Assembly: GCA_002021875.1 (NCBI GenBank)
Contig: CP018627.1
Span: 3,100,001 to 3,164,000 of the forward strand
Length of the DNA: 64,000 nucleotides
Direction: 5' to 3'
DNA from: Streptomyces hygroscopicus
Lineage (GTDB): Bacteria; Actinomycetota; Actinomycetes; Streptomycetales; Streptomycetaceae
Made by a program: the position numbers and the translations under genes. The notes below the pieces were generated by a model. That model ran no database searches. It worked only from the letters and a program-made list of their open reading frames with translations, and was not told the DNA's origin. This document shows, in pieces, positions 1-8,532 of the stretch (position 1 is the stretch's first letter; each line of letters begins with the position of its first letter).

Positions 1-3000
1 CGTGCATCGCCCGTGCGGCGCTCTGCACCACCGGGAGGGCGAGCAGCGCCCCGGTGCCCTCGCCGAGCCGCAGATCCAGGTCGACCAGGGGGCGCAGACC
101 CAGCTTGTTCAGGGCCGCCACATGGCCCGGCTCGGCGCTGCGGTGGCCCGCGATGCAGGCCGCCAGCACCTCGGGCGCGATGGCCCGGGCGACCAGCGCG
201 GCGGCGCCCGCGCTCACCCCGTCCAGGATCACGGGCGTACGCAGCGAGGCGCCGCCCAGCAGCAGCCCGGTGATCGCGGCGTGCTCCAGGCCGCCGATCG
301 CCGACAGGACGCCGATGGGGTCGGCCGGATCGGGCTGGTGCAGCTCGAGACCGCGCCGTACGACATCGATCTTGCGCGCGTGCATCTCGTCGTTGATGCC
401 CGTGCCGCGCCCGGTCACCTCGGCCGGGTCGGCGCCGGTGTAGATGGAGACCAGGGCGGCCGACACGGTGGTGTTGGCGATCCCCATCTCTCCGGTGAGC
501 AGCGCCTTGTTCCCGGCGGCCACCAGATCGCGGGCCGTCTCGATGCCCACCTCGATGGCGCGCAGCACCTCCTCGCGGGTGAGCGCGGGGCCGACCGTGA
601 AGTCTCCGGTGCCCGCCCGCACCTTGCGCGGCAGCAGCCCGGGGGTGCTGGGCAGCTCGCTCGCCACCCCGACGTCCACGACGCACACCTCGGCGCCCAC
701 CTGGGCGGCGAAGGCGTTGCAGACCGCGCCGCCGCCCAGGAAGTTGGCCACCATCTGGCTGGTGACCTCCTGCGGCCAGGCGGTGACGCCCTGGGCGTGC
801 ACCCCGTGGTCGCCCGCGAAGATCGCGACGGCCGCGGGCTCCGGGATCGGCGGCGGGCACTGCCGGGACAGCCCGCTCAACTGGGCGGAGATGATCTCCA
901 GCATGCCGAGCGCACCGGACGGCTTGGTCATCCGCTTCTGCCGCTCCCACGCCTCGCCGAGTGCCTTGGCGTCCAGCGGGCGGATGCCCCGCAGGGTCTC
1001 CTGGAGCAGGTTGTGCGGATCGCCGCCGGGCAGCGTGCGGCGGCCGTACGTCTCCTCGTGGACGACCCAGGACAGCGGGCGGCGCTTGGACCACCCGGCC
1101 TTCATCAGCTCCGGCTCCTGCGGGAACTCGTCGACGTACCCGACGCACAGATACGCCACGATCTCCAGATGGTCGGGCAGCCCGAGCTCCCGCACCATCT
1201 CGCGCTCGTCGAAGAAGCTGACCCAGCCGACGCCGAGGCCCTCGGCACGGGCGGCGAGCCACAGGTTCTCCACCGCGAGCGCGGAGGAGTACGGCGCCAT
1301 CTGCGGCTGGGTGTGCCGGCCGAGGGTGTGGCGGCCACCGCGGGTGGGGTCGGCGGTGACGACGATGTTGACCGGGGTCTCGAGGATGGCCTCGATCTTC
1401 AGTTCCTTGAACTGCTTGGCCCGGCCCTTGGGGAGGGACTTGGCGTACGCGTCCCGCTGGCGCATGGCCAGCTCATGCATGGCGCGCCGGGTCTCCGCAG
1501 AGCGGATGACGACGAAGTCCCACGGCTGGGAGTGTCCGACGCTGGGCGCGGTGTGCGCCGCTTCGAGAACGCGCAGCAGCACCTCGTGCGGGATGGGGTC
1601 GGGCCGGAAGCCGTTACGGATGTCCCGGCGCTCGCGCATCACGCGGTGGACGGCGGCTCGCTCGGCCTCGTCGTACCCCTCGGCGCGGGGGCCGATGGGG
1701 ATGGGGATCGGCTCGGGCTCGAGTTCGGTTTCGGCGTCGGTGTCGGTGTCGGCCTCGGGCTCCGGTGTGGATTCCTGGGCCTCGTCCGCTACGGGCTCGG
1801 TGGCCATTTCGGGATCCGTTTGGGGCTCGGGCTCCGGCACGGAGGCGGTCGCCTCGGGCTCGGCGGCTTCCGGGGCTGTGGGCTCTGGTTCGGCGGTCCC
1901 GGCCTCGGGCTCGGGAGCTTCGGTCGCGCCGGCCTCGGGCCCGGCGGCTGCGGGCTCGGGCTCGGTGGCTACGGGCTCGACGGCTGCGGGCTCGGTGGCT
2001 ACGGGCTCGACGGCTGCGGGCTCGGCGGCTGCGGGCTCGGTGGCTTCCGGGCTGTCGGCCTCAGCGGTACCGGGCTGCGGCTCCGTGGCTTCCTGCTCGG
2101 TGGCCTGCGGCTCGATGGCTTCGGGTTCGGGTTCGGCTTCGGGTGCCATTTCGGGCGTCGTGGCCTCGGGCTCGGTGGGCTGGGCTTCCGCCTCTGCCTC
2201 CGCCTCTGCCTCTGCCTCTGCGTCGGGCTCAGCGTCAGGCTCGGTGGCTTCGGCTCCGGCCTCCGGCGCTGCCTCGGGCGCCGCTTCCGCGTCCGGCCCG
2301 GCGGGCGCCGCCTCGGCCTCGGCGGTCTCGGGTGCCTCCGCCTCAGTGGCTTCGCTCTCGGTGGCCTCGGCCGCCGGGGTGTCCACCGCTTCGGCCTCGG
2401 GAGCCTGCTCCTCCGGGGACTGTTCCTCAGCCACGGCCTCGGCCACGGTCTCCGCCTCGGCGATCGGCTCGGCCGCCGCCTGCTCAGGCGTCTCGGCGGG
2501 CTCCTCCGACGCCGCTGCCGCCGCCTCCGGTACGACCTCCGCTTCGGGCGCGGCCTCGGCCTCCGGCTCGACGGGCGCCTCCTGCTGAGGCGTCTCGGCA
2601 GCGGCTGGCTCCTCAGCGGCTGCCTCCTCGCTCTGAGGCGGCTCGTCTGCCACTTCGGCCACTATCGAGAGCGCCGGGTCCACGGCGGTCTGCTCCACCG
2701 TTTCGGCGGGCTGATCCGGGAGTTCGGCCGTGACCGGCTCATGGGCAAGCTGCGCCGGGATCTCCGGTACGGCCTCCGCGACCGGGGCGGGGGCGGGCTG
2801 GGCCTCGGGCTGTTCGGTGACGGGCTCGGTCTGGGCCTGGGCCGGGATGTCGAGGACCTGCTCCTCGGCCACGGCGGCCTCTGGGGCGGGCTCCATGACG
2901 GGCTCCCCGGCCTGGGCCGGGATGGTCACGCCCATCTGGTGCGGGTCCGCGACCGCCGGGTCCCCGTACGCCTGGTCCATCGTGACCGGCTGCGCCTCCG

Positions 3001-4144
3001 GCGCCATCGCCTCGGGCCGGGCGAACTGCTGGGGAGCGGGCTCCGCTTCGGGCCCCTCCGCGACCGGAGGCTCCTCGGCCGTACCGACCGTCTCCGCGGG
3101 AGCGGGAGCGGGCGCGGGCGCAGCGGTCTGCGCGGCCTGCTGCGCAGGCGGCGTGGAGTCCCAGGCGTCCCCCGGCTGCGGGGCGTCGACCATCTGCGGG
3201 AGGTCCGCGAGCTGGGGCCCGGGGAGCCGACTCAGGTCGTCGGGCTGCGGGGTGAAGTACTGCGGCCCGGCGGCGTACTGGGGCGCGGTGGAGTAGTCGG
3301 CCGCCAGAGGCTGCTCGAGCATGACCGGCTGCTCGGGAACGACGAACTGCTCAGGCGTGGCAAGCTGCTCAGGCGCGGCGAACTGCTGCTCGGCCTCGGC
3401 AAACTGCTCAGGAGCGGCGAACTGCTGCTCCGCCTCGGCGAACTGCTCGGGCTCCGCGAACTGCTGCTCGGGCCCGGCAAAGTGCTCGGGCCCGGCGAAC
3501 TGCTGCTCCGCCATCCCGCCCTGCTCAGGCGCCGGAACGCCCTGCTGCGGCCCCGCCCCGTACTCGGGCTGGGCCCCGACCTGGTGCGGCACCTGCGGAT
3601 GTGGCTCCGGCAGGGCCTGCGGCTCGGGCTCCGGCTGGCGTACGGGCGCGGCGTGCCGGCCCGCGGCCGGGCCCCGGTCGGCGAGCGAACGCACCACGCC
3701 GTTGGAGCTGTCGGGCACCGGCGGGCCCATGTGGAGCGGTCGCCGGGCGGGGGCCGCGGGCGCCGCGTACGCGGCCTGGGCGGGGGCCGACTGCGGTACG
3801 GGCTGCTCCGCCACGGGCTGCGGCTCGGGCATCTGGGTCTCGGCGTACGCGGCGGCGCCTGGGTCGAGCACCCCCGCCTCGTATGCCCCGGTCTGGTACT
3901 GGGCCTGCTGCTCGCTCCAGGCGCCCTGGGCGCCCGGCATCAGCAGCAGATCGTCCTCCTCGCCGACGTGTTCGGGCCCGTCGAGGAAGGTGTAGGCGGC
4001 GCCGGGAGGGGCACCGGGATGCGGCTGCTCGATGTAACCGGCGTCGGCAGGCGGGGCATGGACATCCGCCGGGTGCGGATGTCCGAGTCGTCCGCCTGCG
4101 TTCTCCGGCAGTCCCTCTCCCGGGACCTGGCCGGTGTCGGTCAT
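1..4144 (-). CDS. cobT: BluB-CobT fusion with long disordered N-terminus (3' end cut by window)
   Basis: Lower-ligand activation for cobalamin. The C-terminal part (from about residue 1040) is nicotinate-nucleotide:dimethylbenzimidazole phosphoribosyltransferase, with family stretches such as GDHGVHAQGVT, NTTVSAALVS and GGLEHAAITGLLLGG. Before it, about residues 820-1030 form a flavin nitroreductase-fold BluB-like domain (RDIRNGFRPDPIP, APSVGHSQPWDF), the family that makes 5,6-dimethylbenzimidazole from FMN. Residues 1 to about 815 are low complexity: first Q/P/G-rich with repeated QFA(E/A)PEQ units near residues 208-270, then a long Ala/Glu/Pro/Thr tract. The start ATG is preceded by GAGGGG and overlaps a mini-ORF stop. 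The frame is open to the left window edge, so roughly the last 15-30 residues are missing. Domain calls are firm; the role of the tail is unknown. Confidence 0.9.
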   Translation of the reverse strand, partial: MTDTGQVPGEGLPENAGGRLGHPHPADVHAPPADAGYIEQPHPGAPPGAAYTFLDGPEHVGEEDDLLLMPGAQGAWSEQQAQYQTGAYEAGVLDPGAAAYAETQMPEPQPVAEQPVPQSAPAQAAYAAPAAPARRPLHMGPPVPDSSNGVVRSLADRGPAAGRHAAPVRQPEPEPQALPEPHPQVPHQVGAQPEYGAGPQQGVPAPEQGGMAEQQFAGPEHFAGPEQQFAEPEQFAEAEQQFAAPEQFAEAEQQFAAPEQLATPEQFVVPEQPVMLEQPLAADYSTAPQYAAGPQYFTPQPDDLSRLPGPQLADLPQMVDAPQPGDAWDSTPPAQQAAQTAAPAPAPAPAETVGTAEEPPVAEGPEAEPAPQQFARPEAMAPEAQPVTMDQAYGDPAVADPHQMGVTIPAQAGEPVMEPAPEAAVAEEQVLDIPAQAQTEPVTEQPEAQPAPAPVAEAVPEIPAQLAHEPVTAELPDQPAETVEQTAVDPALSIVAEVADEPPQSEEAAAEEPAAAETPQQEAPVEPEAEAAPEAEVVPEAAAAASEEPAETPEQAAAEPIAEAETVAEAVAEEQSPEEQAPEAEAVDTPAAEATESEATEAEAPETAEAEAAPAGPDAEAAPEAAPEAGAEATEPDAEPDAEAEAEAEAEAEAQPTEPEATTPEMAPEAEPEPEAIEPQATEQEATEPQPGTAEADSPEATEPAAAEPAAVEPVATEPAAVEPVATEPEPAAAGPEAGATEAPEPEAGTAEPEPTAPEAAEPEATASVPEPEPQTDPEMATEPVADEAQESTPEPEADTDTDAETELEPEPIPIPIGPRAEGYDEAERAAVHRVMRERRDIRNGFRPDPIPHEVLLRVLEAAHTAPSVGHSQPWDFVVIRSAETRRAMHELAMRQRDAYAKSLPKGRAKQFKELKIEAILETPVNIVVTADPTRGGRHTLGRHTQPQMAPYSSALAVENLWLAARAEGLGVGWVSFFDEREMVRELGLPDHLEIVAYLCVGYVDEFPQEPELMKAGWSKRRPLSWVVHEETYGRRTLPGGDPHNLLQETLRGIRPLDAKALGEAWERQKRMTKPSGALGMLEIISAQLSGLSRQCPPPIPEPAAVAIFAGDHGVHAQGVTAWPQEVTSQMVANFLGGGAVCNAFAAQVGAEVCVVDVGVASELPSTPGLLPRKVRAGTGDFTVGPALTREEVLRAIEVGIETARDLVAAGNKALLTGEMGIANTTVSAALVSIYTGADPAEVTGRGTGINDEMHARKIDVVRRGLELHQPDPADPIGVLSAIGGLEHAAITGLLLGGASLRTPVILDGVSAGAAALVARAIAPEVLAACIAGHRSAEPGHVAALNKLGLRPLVDLDLRLGEGTGALLALPVVQSAARAMH

Positions 4145-4161
4145 GCGTACCCCTCGCCCAT
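4141..4161 (-). CDS. Six-codon mini-ORF overlapping the cobT start
   Basis: ATG GGC GAG GGG TAC GCA TGA reads MGEGYA and its stop overlaps the cobT ATG in an ATGA. A good ribosome site, GGAAGGAG, lies 8 nt upstream of this ATG, better placed than for cobT itself, so ribosomes could terminate and restart on cobT. It could equally be chance; no peptide function is implied. Confidence 0.3.
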   Translation of the reverse strand: MGEGYA

Positions 4162-4424
4162 CGTTAGTGCTCCTTCCAACCGCCTACCGCCGAGAGCAAG
4201 CCCCCTGAGCAAGAACGAGCATGCGCCGTGCGCGGCACGTAGACACGCCCGAGGCTTGCCTACCGCCACCCCTTCAAGGAAGGGGCATTTTCCGGCCTTT
4301 GGCCAATAAAGCACCGAACGCCGGGCAGCGGTACAGGCAGTACAACGATCCGCCAGCCTACCCCGCGCGGTGCCCGGGGCAGGTCACCGGGGCGAAGCTC
4401 GGGGCGAACGTCACAAGGACAAAA

Positions 4425-5678
4425 TCACTGGTGCGGGCGGTGGCCGCAGAGCATGAAGGCGACCGCGCGCTCCCGTTCGGTCCAGCCCCGCGTGTCCAAT
4501 TCGACGGACTGCAGCAGCACGCATTCGACGGCGTAGCCGCCGTCCTCCAGCGCCTGGCCGATGGCCTCCGCCTCGTCGCGAGTCGCGGCGTGGGTGACGA
4601 TGCGCTCGGGGCGGCGCGCGGCGCACGCGGCGACCACGGACGCGCCCCCTCCGCCGATCCGCACCACATCCGGCTCCGGCAGGTCCTCCAGCACCTCGGG
4701 GGCGACGCCCTGGACGACCTGGAGCTGTACGCCGAAGCGGCGGGCCAGGGTGTCGGTGCGCTCGCAGGCGTCCGGGTCGCGGTCGACGGTGATGACGGCG
4801 GCGCCGAACCCGGCGGTCTCGACGGCCGCCGCGCCGCTGCCCGCTCCGATGTCCCAGACCAGGTCGCCCAGGCGGGGGCCGATGCGGGCGAGTTGGAGGG
4901 CGCGCAGCTGCGGGGACTCGCTCTCGCCCAGCACGGTCCCGTACGCGGGGCCGGGCAGCGCCCAGCCGCGGACGGCGCCCGGGTAGCCGGGGTCGCGTCC
5001 GGCGATCCAGCCGCCGCTCTGCAGCGCGCCGCGGGCGGCACCGCCCGCCGGGCCGCCGCGGACGGGAGTTATGCCGGAGCCGCCGATGACGATGACGACA
5101 TTGGGGTCGCGCCAGGCGTGGTCGGCGGCCTTGTCGGAGGTCAGGACGGTGACCTGCTCGCGTTCGGTGCCCAGCGCCTCGCAGATGACGAAGGTGCGGT
5201 GCACGGGGCCGAGCAGCAGTGCGAGTTCGGCGGGGCCGGCGCCGGGCGAGGTGAGGACGGCGACCTTGGTGTGGGCGCGGCAGACGTTGACCGCCCGGCG
5301 CAGATCGCGGCTGTGGGCGACGACGACCTGGGCGTCGTCCCAGGGCATCCCGGCCCGGGCGAAGGCGGTGGCGACCGAGGAGACGGCGGGGACGACCTCG
5401 ACCTCGAGTCCGTGCTCGGGGGCGCGCAGGGCGCGGACGACGCCGAAGAAGCCGGGGTCGCCGTCGGCCAGGACCACGGCGGAGCCGCGGTGCTGGGCGA
5501 TCCTGCGGGCCGCGAGGTCCACGCTGCCGAGCCGGATCCGTTCGGCGCCTGGCGGGACTTCGGGCAGCGCCAGGTGGTGGGCGGCGCCGGCCACGAGAGT
5601 GGCCGCCGCGAGGGCGGAGCGGGCCGCGTCCGTGAGCGGGGTGCCGTCCCAACCGATCACCGTGACGCGGTCGGCCAT
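4425..5678 (-). CDS. cobL: Precorrin-6Y C5,15-methyltransferase (decarboxylating)
   Basis: Bifunctional SAM-dependent enzyme of the aerobic corrin pathway that methylates C5 and C15 and decarboxylates the C12 acetate side chain. At 417 residues it has the usual CobL (CbiE-CbiT) fusion length. The N-terminal CbiE half has the tetrapyrrole-methylase loop DGDPGFFG (residues 72-79); the CbiT half has the SAM motif DIGAGSG (276-282) followed by an acidic strand. An AAGGA just before the ATG supports the start. It lies beside cobT on the same strand but about 280 nt apart, so it may have its own promoter. The 291 nt upstream (5679-5969) show no gene and no B12-box-like riboswitch that I could recognise. 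Confidence 0.92.
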   Translation of the reverse strand: MADRVTVIGWDGTPLTDAARSALAAATLVAGAAHHLALPEVPPGAERIRLGSVDLAARRIAQHRGSAVVLADGDPGFFGVVRALRAPEHGLEVEVVPAVSSVATAFARAGMPWDDAQVVVAHSRDLRRAVNVCRAHTKVAVLTSPGAGPAELALLLGPVHRTFVICEALGTEREQVTVLTSDKAADHAWRDPNVVIVIGGSGITPVRGGPAGGAARGALQSGGWIAGRDPGYPGAVRGWALPGPAYGTVLGESESPQLRALQLARIGPRLGDLVWDIGAGSGAAAVETAGFGAAVITVDRDPDACERTDTLARRFGVQLQVVQGVAPEVLEDLPEPDVVRIGGGGASVVAACAARRPERIVTHAATRDEAEAIGQALEDGGYAVECVLLQSVELDTRGWTERERAVAFMLCGHRPHQ

Positions 5679-5969
5679 CGTCCTTGTTCTCCCCTATGTG
5701 TGGCGGGTCGGGTCTGTCGGTGCGTCGCGGTGGGCCGTGTGCGTCGCGTGGTGTGCCTGTGAGGGTTCACGGGCGGGTCGCGGCCGATGTGCCGCGGCTG
5801 CGCGGGGCGCGGTCCTGGACGCGGCCAAGGCGCGGGTGTTCGGCGCGGACGAAGAGTACCCCGGCTGGTCCGGACCGCCGGAGCGGGGGCGGGCGTGAGG
5901 GTGGTGCGCCGGGGGCGCGGACGGCGCGGATGCGCCGGATCTCCGCCCCGGGCGGGGCGCGGTGGGGCG

Positions 5970-6617
5970 TCAGCCCCAGTCGGAGTAGGTGGGATAGACG
6001 CCGAAGCCCTCGGGCCCGGAGATCCGGTCGGGGGTGCCGTCGAGATCCTCGGCGAGCAGACTCCAGACGATGAGGTCGGTGCGCATATCGGTCCAGCCGC
6101 CGTCCTCCGTCTGGGTCCGGGCTATCCAGGCGTTGCGCAACACACCCTCGCTGATACAGCCGACCTTCTGGGCGACCTGCTGGGCGGCGGTGTTCCCGGC
6201 GGCGGTGCGCAGCTCCAGGCGCTCGAACTTCTGGTCCTGGAACAGCCAGCGGGCCACGGCCAGCACGGCCTCCGAGGCATAGCCCTCACCGCGCGCCCAG
6301 GGGGCGACGATATAGCTGGCCTCGGTGGCCAGCAATCTCCAGTCGGTATGGCTCAGATGCACGATGCCGACCAGCCGCTGGGTGAGGAATTCGGCGACCG
6401 CGAAGACGATTCCCCGGCCCGTGGTCCGTTCCGCCGGGGCGAGCCGCAGTGCCTGGTCGCGGGCGTCGGCGGGGCTGTACGGATTGGGCGCCCGGGTCCA
6501 GGCGATGATGTGTTCGTCGTTCATCATGTCCGCGAGCGCGGGTATGTCCGCTTCCTCGAACGGGCGCAGCACCAGCCGTTCCGTGCTGATGGAGATGTCC
6601 GGGAAGGTGGATGTCAT
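5970..6617 (-). CDS. GNAT family N-acetyltransferase (RimJ/RimL type)
   Basis: 215 residues beginning MTSTFPDISI. The STERLVLRPFEEADIPAL opening and the acetyl-CoA loop region (ARGEGYASEAVLAVARWLF) place it in the RimJ/RimL-like group that acetylates protein N-termini or small amines; the substrate cannot be told. An earlier ATG 26 codons upstream is in frame, but ATG 6617 has GGAG six bases ahead and begins at the domain edge, so I prefer it. Stand-alone gene with no informative partner. Confidence 0.8.
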   Translation of the reverse strand: MTSTFPDISISTERLVLRPFEEADIPALADMMNDEHIIAWTRAPNPYSPADARDQALRLAPAERTTGRGIVFAVAEFLTQRLVGIVHLSHTDWRLLATEASYIVAPWARGEGYASEAVLAVARWLFQDQKFERLELRTAAGNTAAQQVAQKVGCISEGVLRNAWIARTQTEDGGWTDMRTDLIVWSLLAEDLDGTPDRISGPEGFGVYPTYSDWG

Positions 6618-6711
6618 GCGCCGCTCCGTAACGGGGGTCGTTTCAGGGCCGTAGAGAGGCCCAGCATGCAGCATCACGCAGGGAGAATGCAGCACGGGGG
6701 GTGAATCGGAA

Positions 6712-6746
6712 GGCCCCGCATCCGGTTGTGGTCCGGATGCGGGGCC
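6712..6746 (-). terminator. Strong hairpin downstream of metQ
   Basis: A perfect 14-bp inverted repeat (GGCCCCGCATCCGG and its complement) around a 7-nt loop, about 80 nt past the metQ stop. It is U-poor, as usual for Streptomyces terminators, and probably ends the metNIQ transcript. Confidence 0.7.
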
Positions 6747-6825
6747 CTGGGGATCCGCTGGTGGGCGGGAAGGTTGGCGCGATCGTTGCGGTGGTGTCGC
6801 GGGGGTGTCGCGGTGCGCCGCGAAA

Positions 6826-7647
6826 TCAGAAGGACGCCAGCACGGAGCCCTGGTACTGGTCCTTGATGTACTTCTTCACCTCGGGGGAGGTGAGGAGCTT
6901 GGCCAGCTTCTTGACGCGCGGGTCGTCCTCGTTGCCCTTCTTCACGGCCAGGAAGTTGGCGTACGGGTTGTTCTTGGGCGATTCGAGGAGGATGGCGTCC
7001 TTGGCGGGCTTGAGGTGCGCCTCGATGGCGTAGTTGCCGTTGACGACCGCGGCGTCCACGTCGTCGAGCGACCGCGGCAGCTGGGCGGCCTCCAGTTCCT
7101 TGAACTTCAGGCCCTTGGGGTTGGTGACGATGTCCTTGGGGGTGGCCTCGTTGCCGACGCCGCTCTTGAGCTTGATGACCCCATTGGCGTCCAGCAGCTT
7201 CAGCGCGCGGGCCTCGTTGACCGTGTCGCTCGGGACGGCCACGGTGGCGCCCTTCTTGAGCTCGCCGGCCTTCTTCACCTTGTGCGAGTAGAGGCCGAGC
7301 GGCTCGAGGTGCACGGTGACGACGGGCACGATGTCGGTGCCCTTCTTCTTGTTGAAGTCGTCCAGGAACGGCTGGTTCTGGAAGTAGTTGGCGCCGACCG
7401 AGCCGTCCTGGGTGGAGAGGTTCGGCGTGTTGTAGTCGGTGAACTCCTTGACCTCGAGCTTGAGGCCCGCCTTTTCGGCCAGGTGGTCCTTGACGTAGTT
7501 GAGTATCTCCGCGTGCGGGACCGGGCTCGCGGCGACGACCAGCGCGCCGTTCTTGTCGTCGGAGGACGAGGGGCTGCAGGCGGCGGCGCCGAGGGCGAGC
7601 GCGCCGGCGGCGAGGACGGTGGTGACGGTCTTGGAGGTGTTACGCAC
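6826..7647 (-). CDS. metQ: MetQ/NlpA-type substrate-binding lipoprotein
   Basis: Extracytoplasmic binding lipoprotein of a MetNIQ importer, 273 residues. Signal peptide with lipobox-like GAAAC, then the NlpA-family body (VVAASPVPHAEIL, ANYFQNQPFLDDF, FKELEAAQLPRSLDDVDAAV). The family carries methionine and its derivatives; some members bind other sulfur amino acids. I chose GTG 7647 (VRNTSKTV), which has AAAGG just upstream; a longer ATG start at 7674 lacks a good ribosome site. Third gene of the metN-metI-metQ operon, 96 nt after metI. The cysteine-codon-rich leader ahead of the operon suggests control by sulfur amino-acid supply. Confidence 0.88.
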   Translation of the reverse strand: MRNTSKTVTTVLAAGALALGAAACSPSSSDDKNGALVVAASPVPHAEILNYVKDHLAEKAGLKLEVKEFTDYNTPNLSTQDGSVGANYFQNQPFLDDFNKKKGTDIVPVVTVHLEPLGLYSHKVKKAGELKKGATVAVPSDTVNEARALKLLDANGVIKLKSGVGNEATPKDIVTNPKGLKFKELEAAQLPRSLDDVDAAVVNGNYAIEAHLKPAKDAILLESPKNNPYANFLAVKKGNEDDPRVKKLAKLLTSPEVKKYIKDQYQGSVLASF

Positions 7648-7743
7648 GAAAAGTGCCTTTCTTCGAGGGCGCACGAATCCGCCGCGGGTGCGGAAGCGGA
7701 ATGACGGGCGGGTGGTAAGGGGGGTACGGAGGTGGGTGGGGGC

Positions 7744-8532
7744 TCAGGGGACCTTGGTCGGCTCCACGGACTCGATCTCGGCGGGCGCGGCCTGCGGCTC
7801 CGGGGCCGGAGCGGGCTTCCCGGCCCGGGACGCGCCGCCGCGCAGCAGCACCAGCCGCGGGGCGACCGAGGAGCGGCCGCGGTGCGACAGGCCGCGGGCG
7901 GCGAGATCGCCCGCGAACTGGATGACGGAGATGACCACCGCGAGGATGGCGACGGTGATCCACATCAGCTTGGTCTCGAACCGCAGATAGCCGTAGCGGA
8001 CCGCCAGGTCACCGAGGCCACCGGCGCCGACCGTGCCGGCCATCGCGGAGTAGCCGATGAGCGCGACGATCGTGGTGGTCGCGCTGGAGATCAGCGCGGG
8101 CAGCGACTCGGGCAGCAGCACCTTGCGGACGACGGTCCAGGTGGAGCCGCCCATCGACTGCACGGCCTCGACCAGCCCGCCGTCCACCTCGCGCACCGCG
8201 GTCTCCACGAGCCGGGCGTAGAAGGGGATGGCGCCGATGGCCAGGGGCACGATCGCGGCCTCGGGGCCGATGGTGGTGCCCACGATCGCGCGGGTGAAGG
8301 AGATCAGGGCGACCATCAGGATGATGAACGGCATCGAGCGGGCGACGTTGACGATCTGCCCGACGACCTTGTTCACCACGACGTTCCGCAGCACTCCGCC
8401 GCGGTCGGTGAGGACCAGCAGCACACCGAGCGGCAGTCCGCCGACGACGGCGATCACCGCCGACCAGCCGACCATGTAGAGGGTGTCCCAACATGCCTGC
8501 TCCAGCAGGGGCTCCATCTCGGACCAGGTCAC
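7744..8532 (-). CDS. metI: MetI-type ABC transporter permease
   Basis: 262-residue inner-membrane permease with about five hydrophobic segments and the coupling region EAVQSMGGSTWTVVRKVLLPES, which docks with the ATPase. The C-terminal 45 residues are an Ala/Pro-rich cytoplasmic tail not needed for the fold. The GTG start overlaps the metN stop (GTGA), indicating translational coupling. Pairs with MetN and MetQ to import methionine or a related sulfur amino acid. Confidence 0.9.
   Translation of the reverse strand: MTWSEMEPLLEQACWDTLYMVGWSAVIAVVGGLPLGVLLVLTDRGGVLRNVVVNKVVGQIVNVARSMPFIILMVALISFTRAIVGTTIGPEAAIVPLAIGAIPFYARLVETAVREVDGGLVEAVQSMGGSTWTVVRKVLLPESLPALISSATTTIVALIGYSAMAGTVGAGGLGDLAVRYGYLRFETKLMWITVAILAVVISVIQFAGDLAARGLSHRGRSSVAPRLVLLRGGASRAGKPAPAPEPQAAPAEIESVEPTKVP

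Noticed and set aside
2..4309. A 1435-codon open frame on the plus strand
   Set aside because: It is antisense to the BluB-CobT gene. High GC third positions remove stops from the opposite frame; its product is low complexity with no domain, while the minus frame has clear enzyme domains.
4145..4424. Cobalamin riboswitch upstream of cobT, or ahead of cobL at 5679-5969
   Set aside because: I looked for the B12-box type conserved core and paired arms and found only a repeated GGCGGTAGGC. A covariance-model scan would settle it; a significant hit would reverse this.
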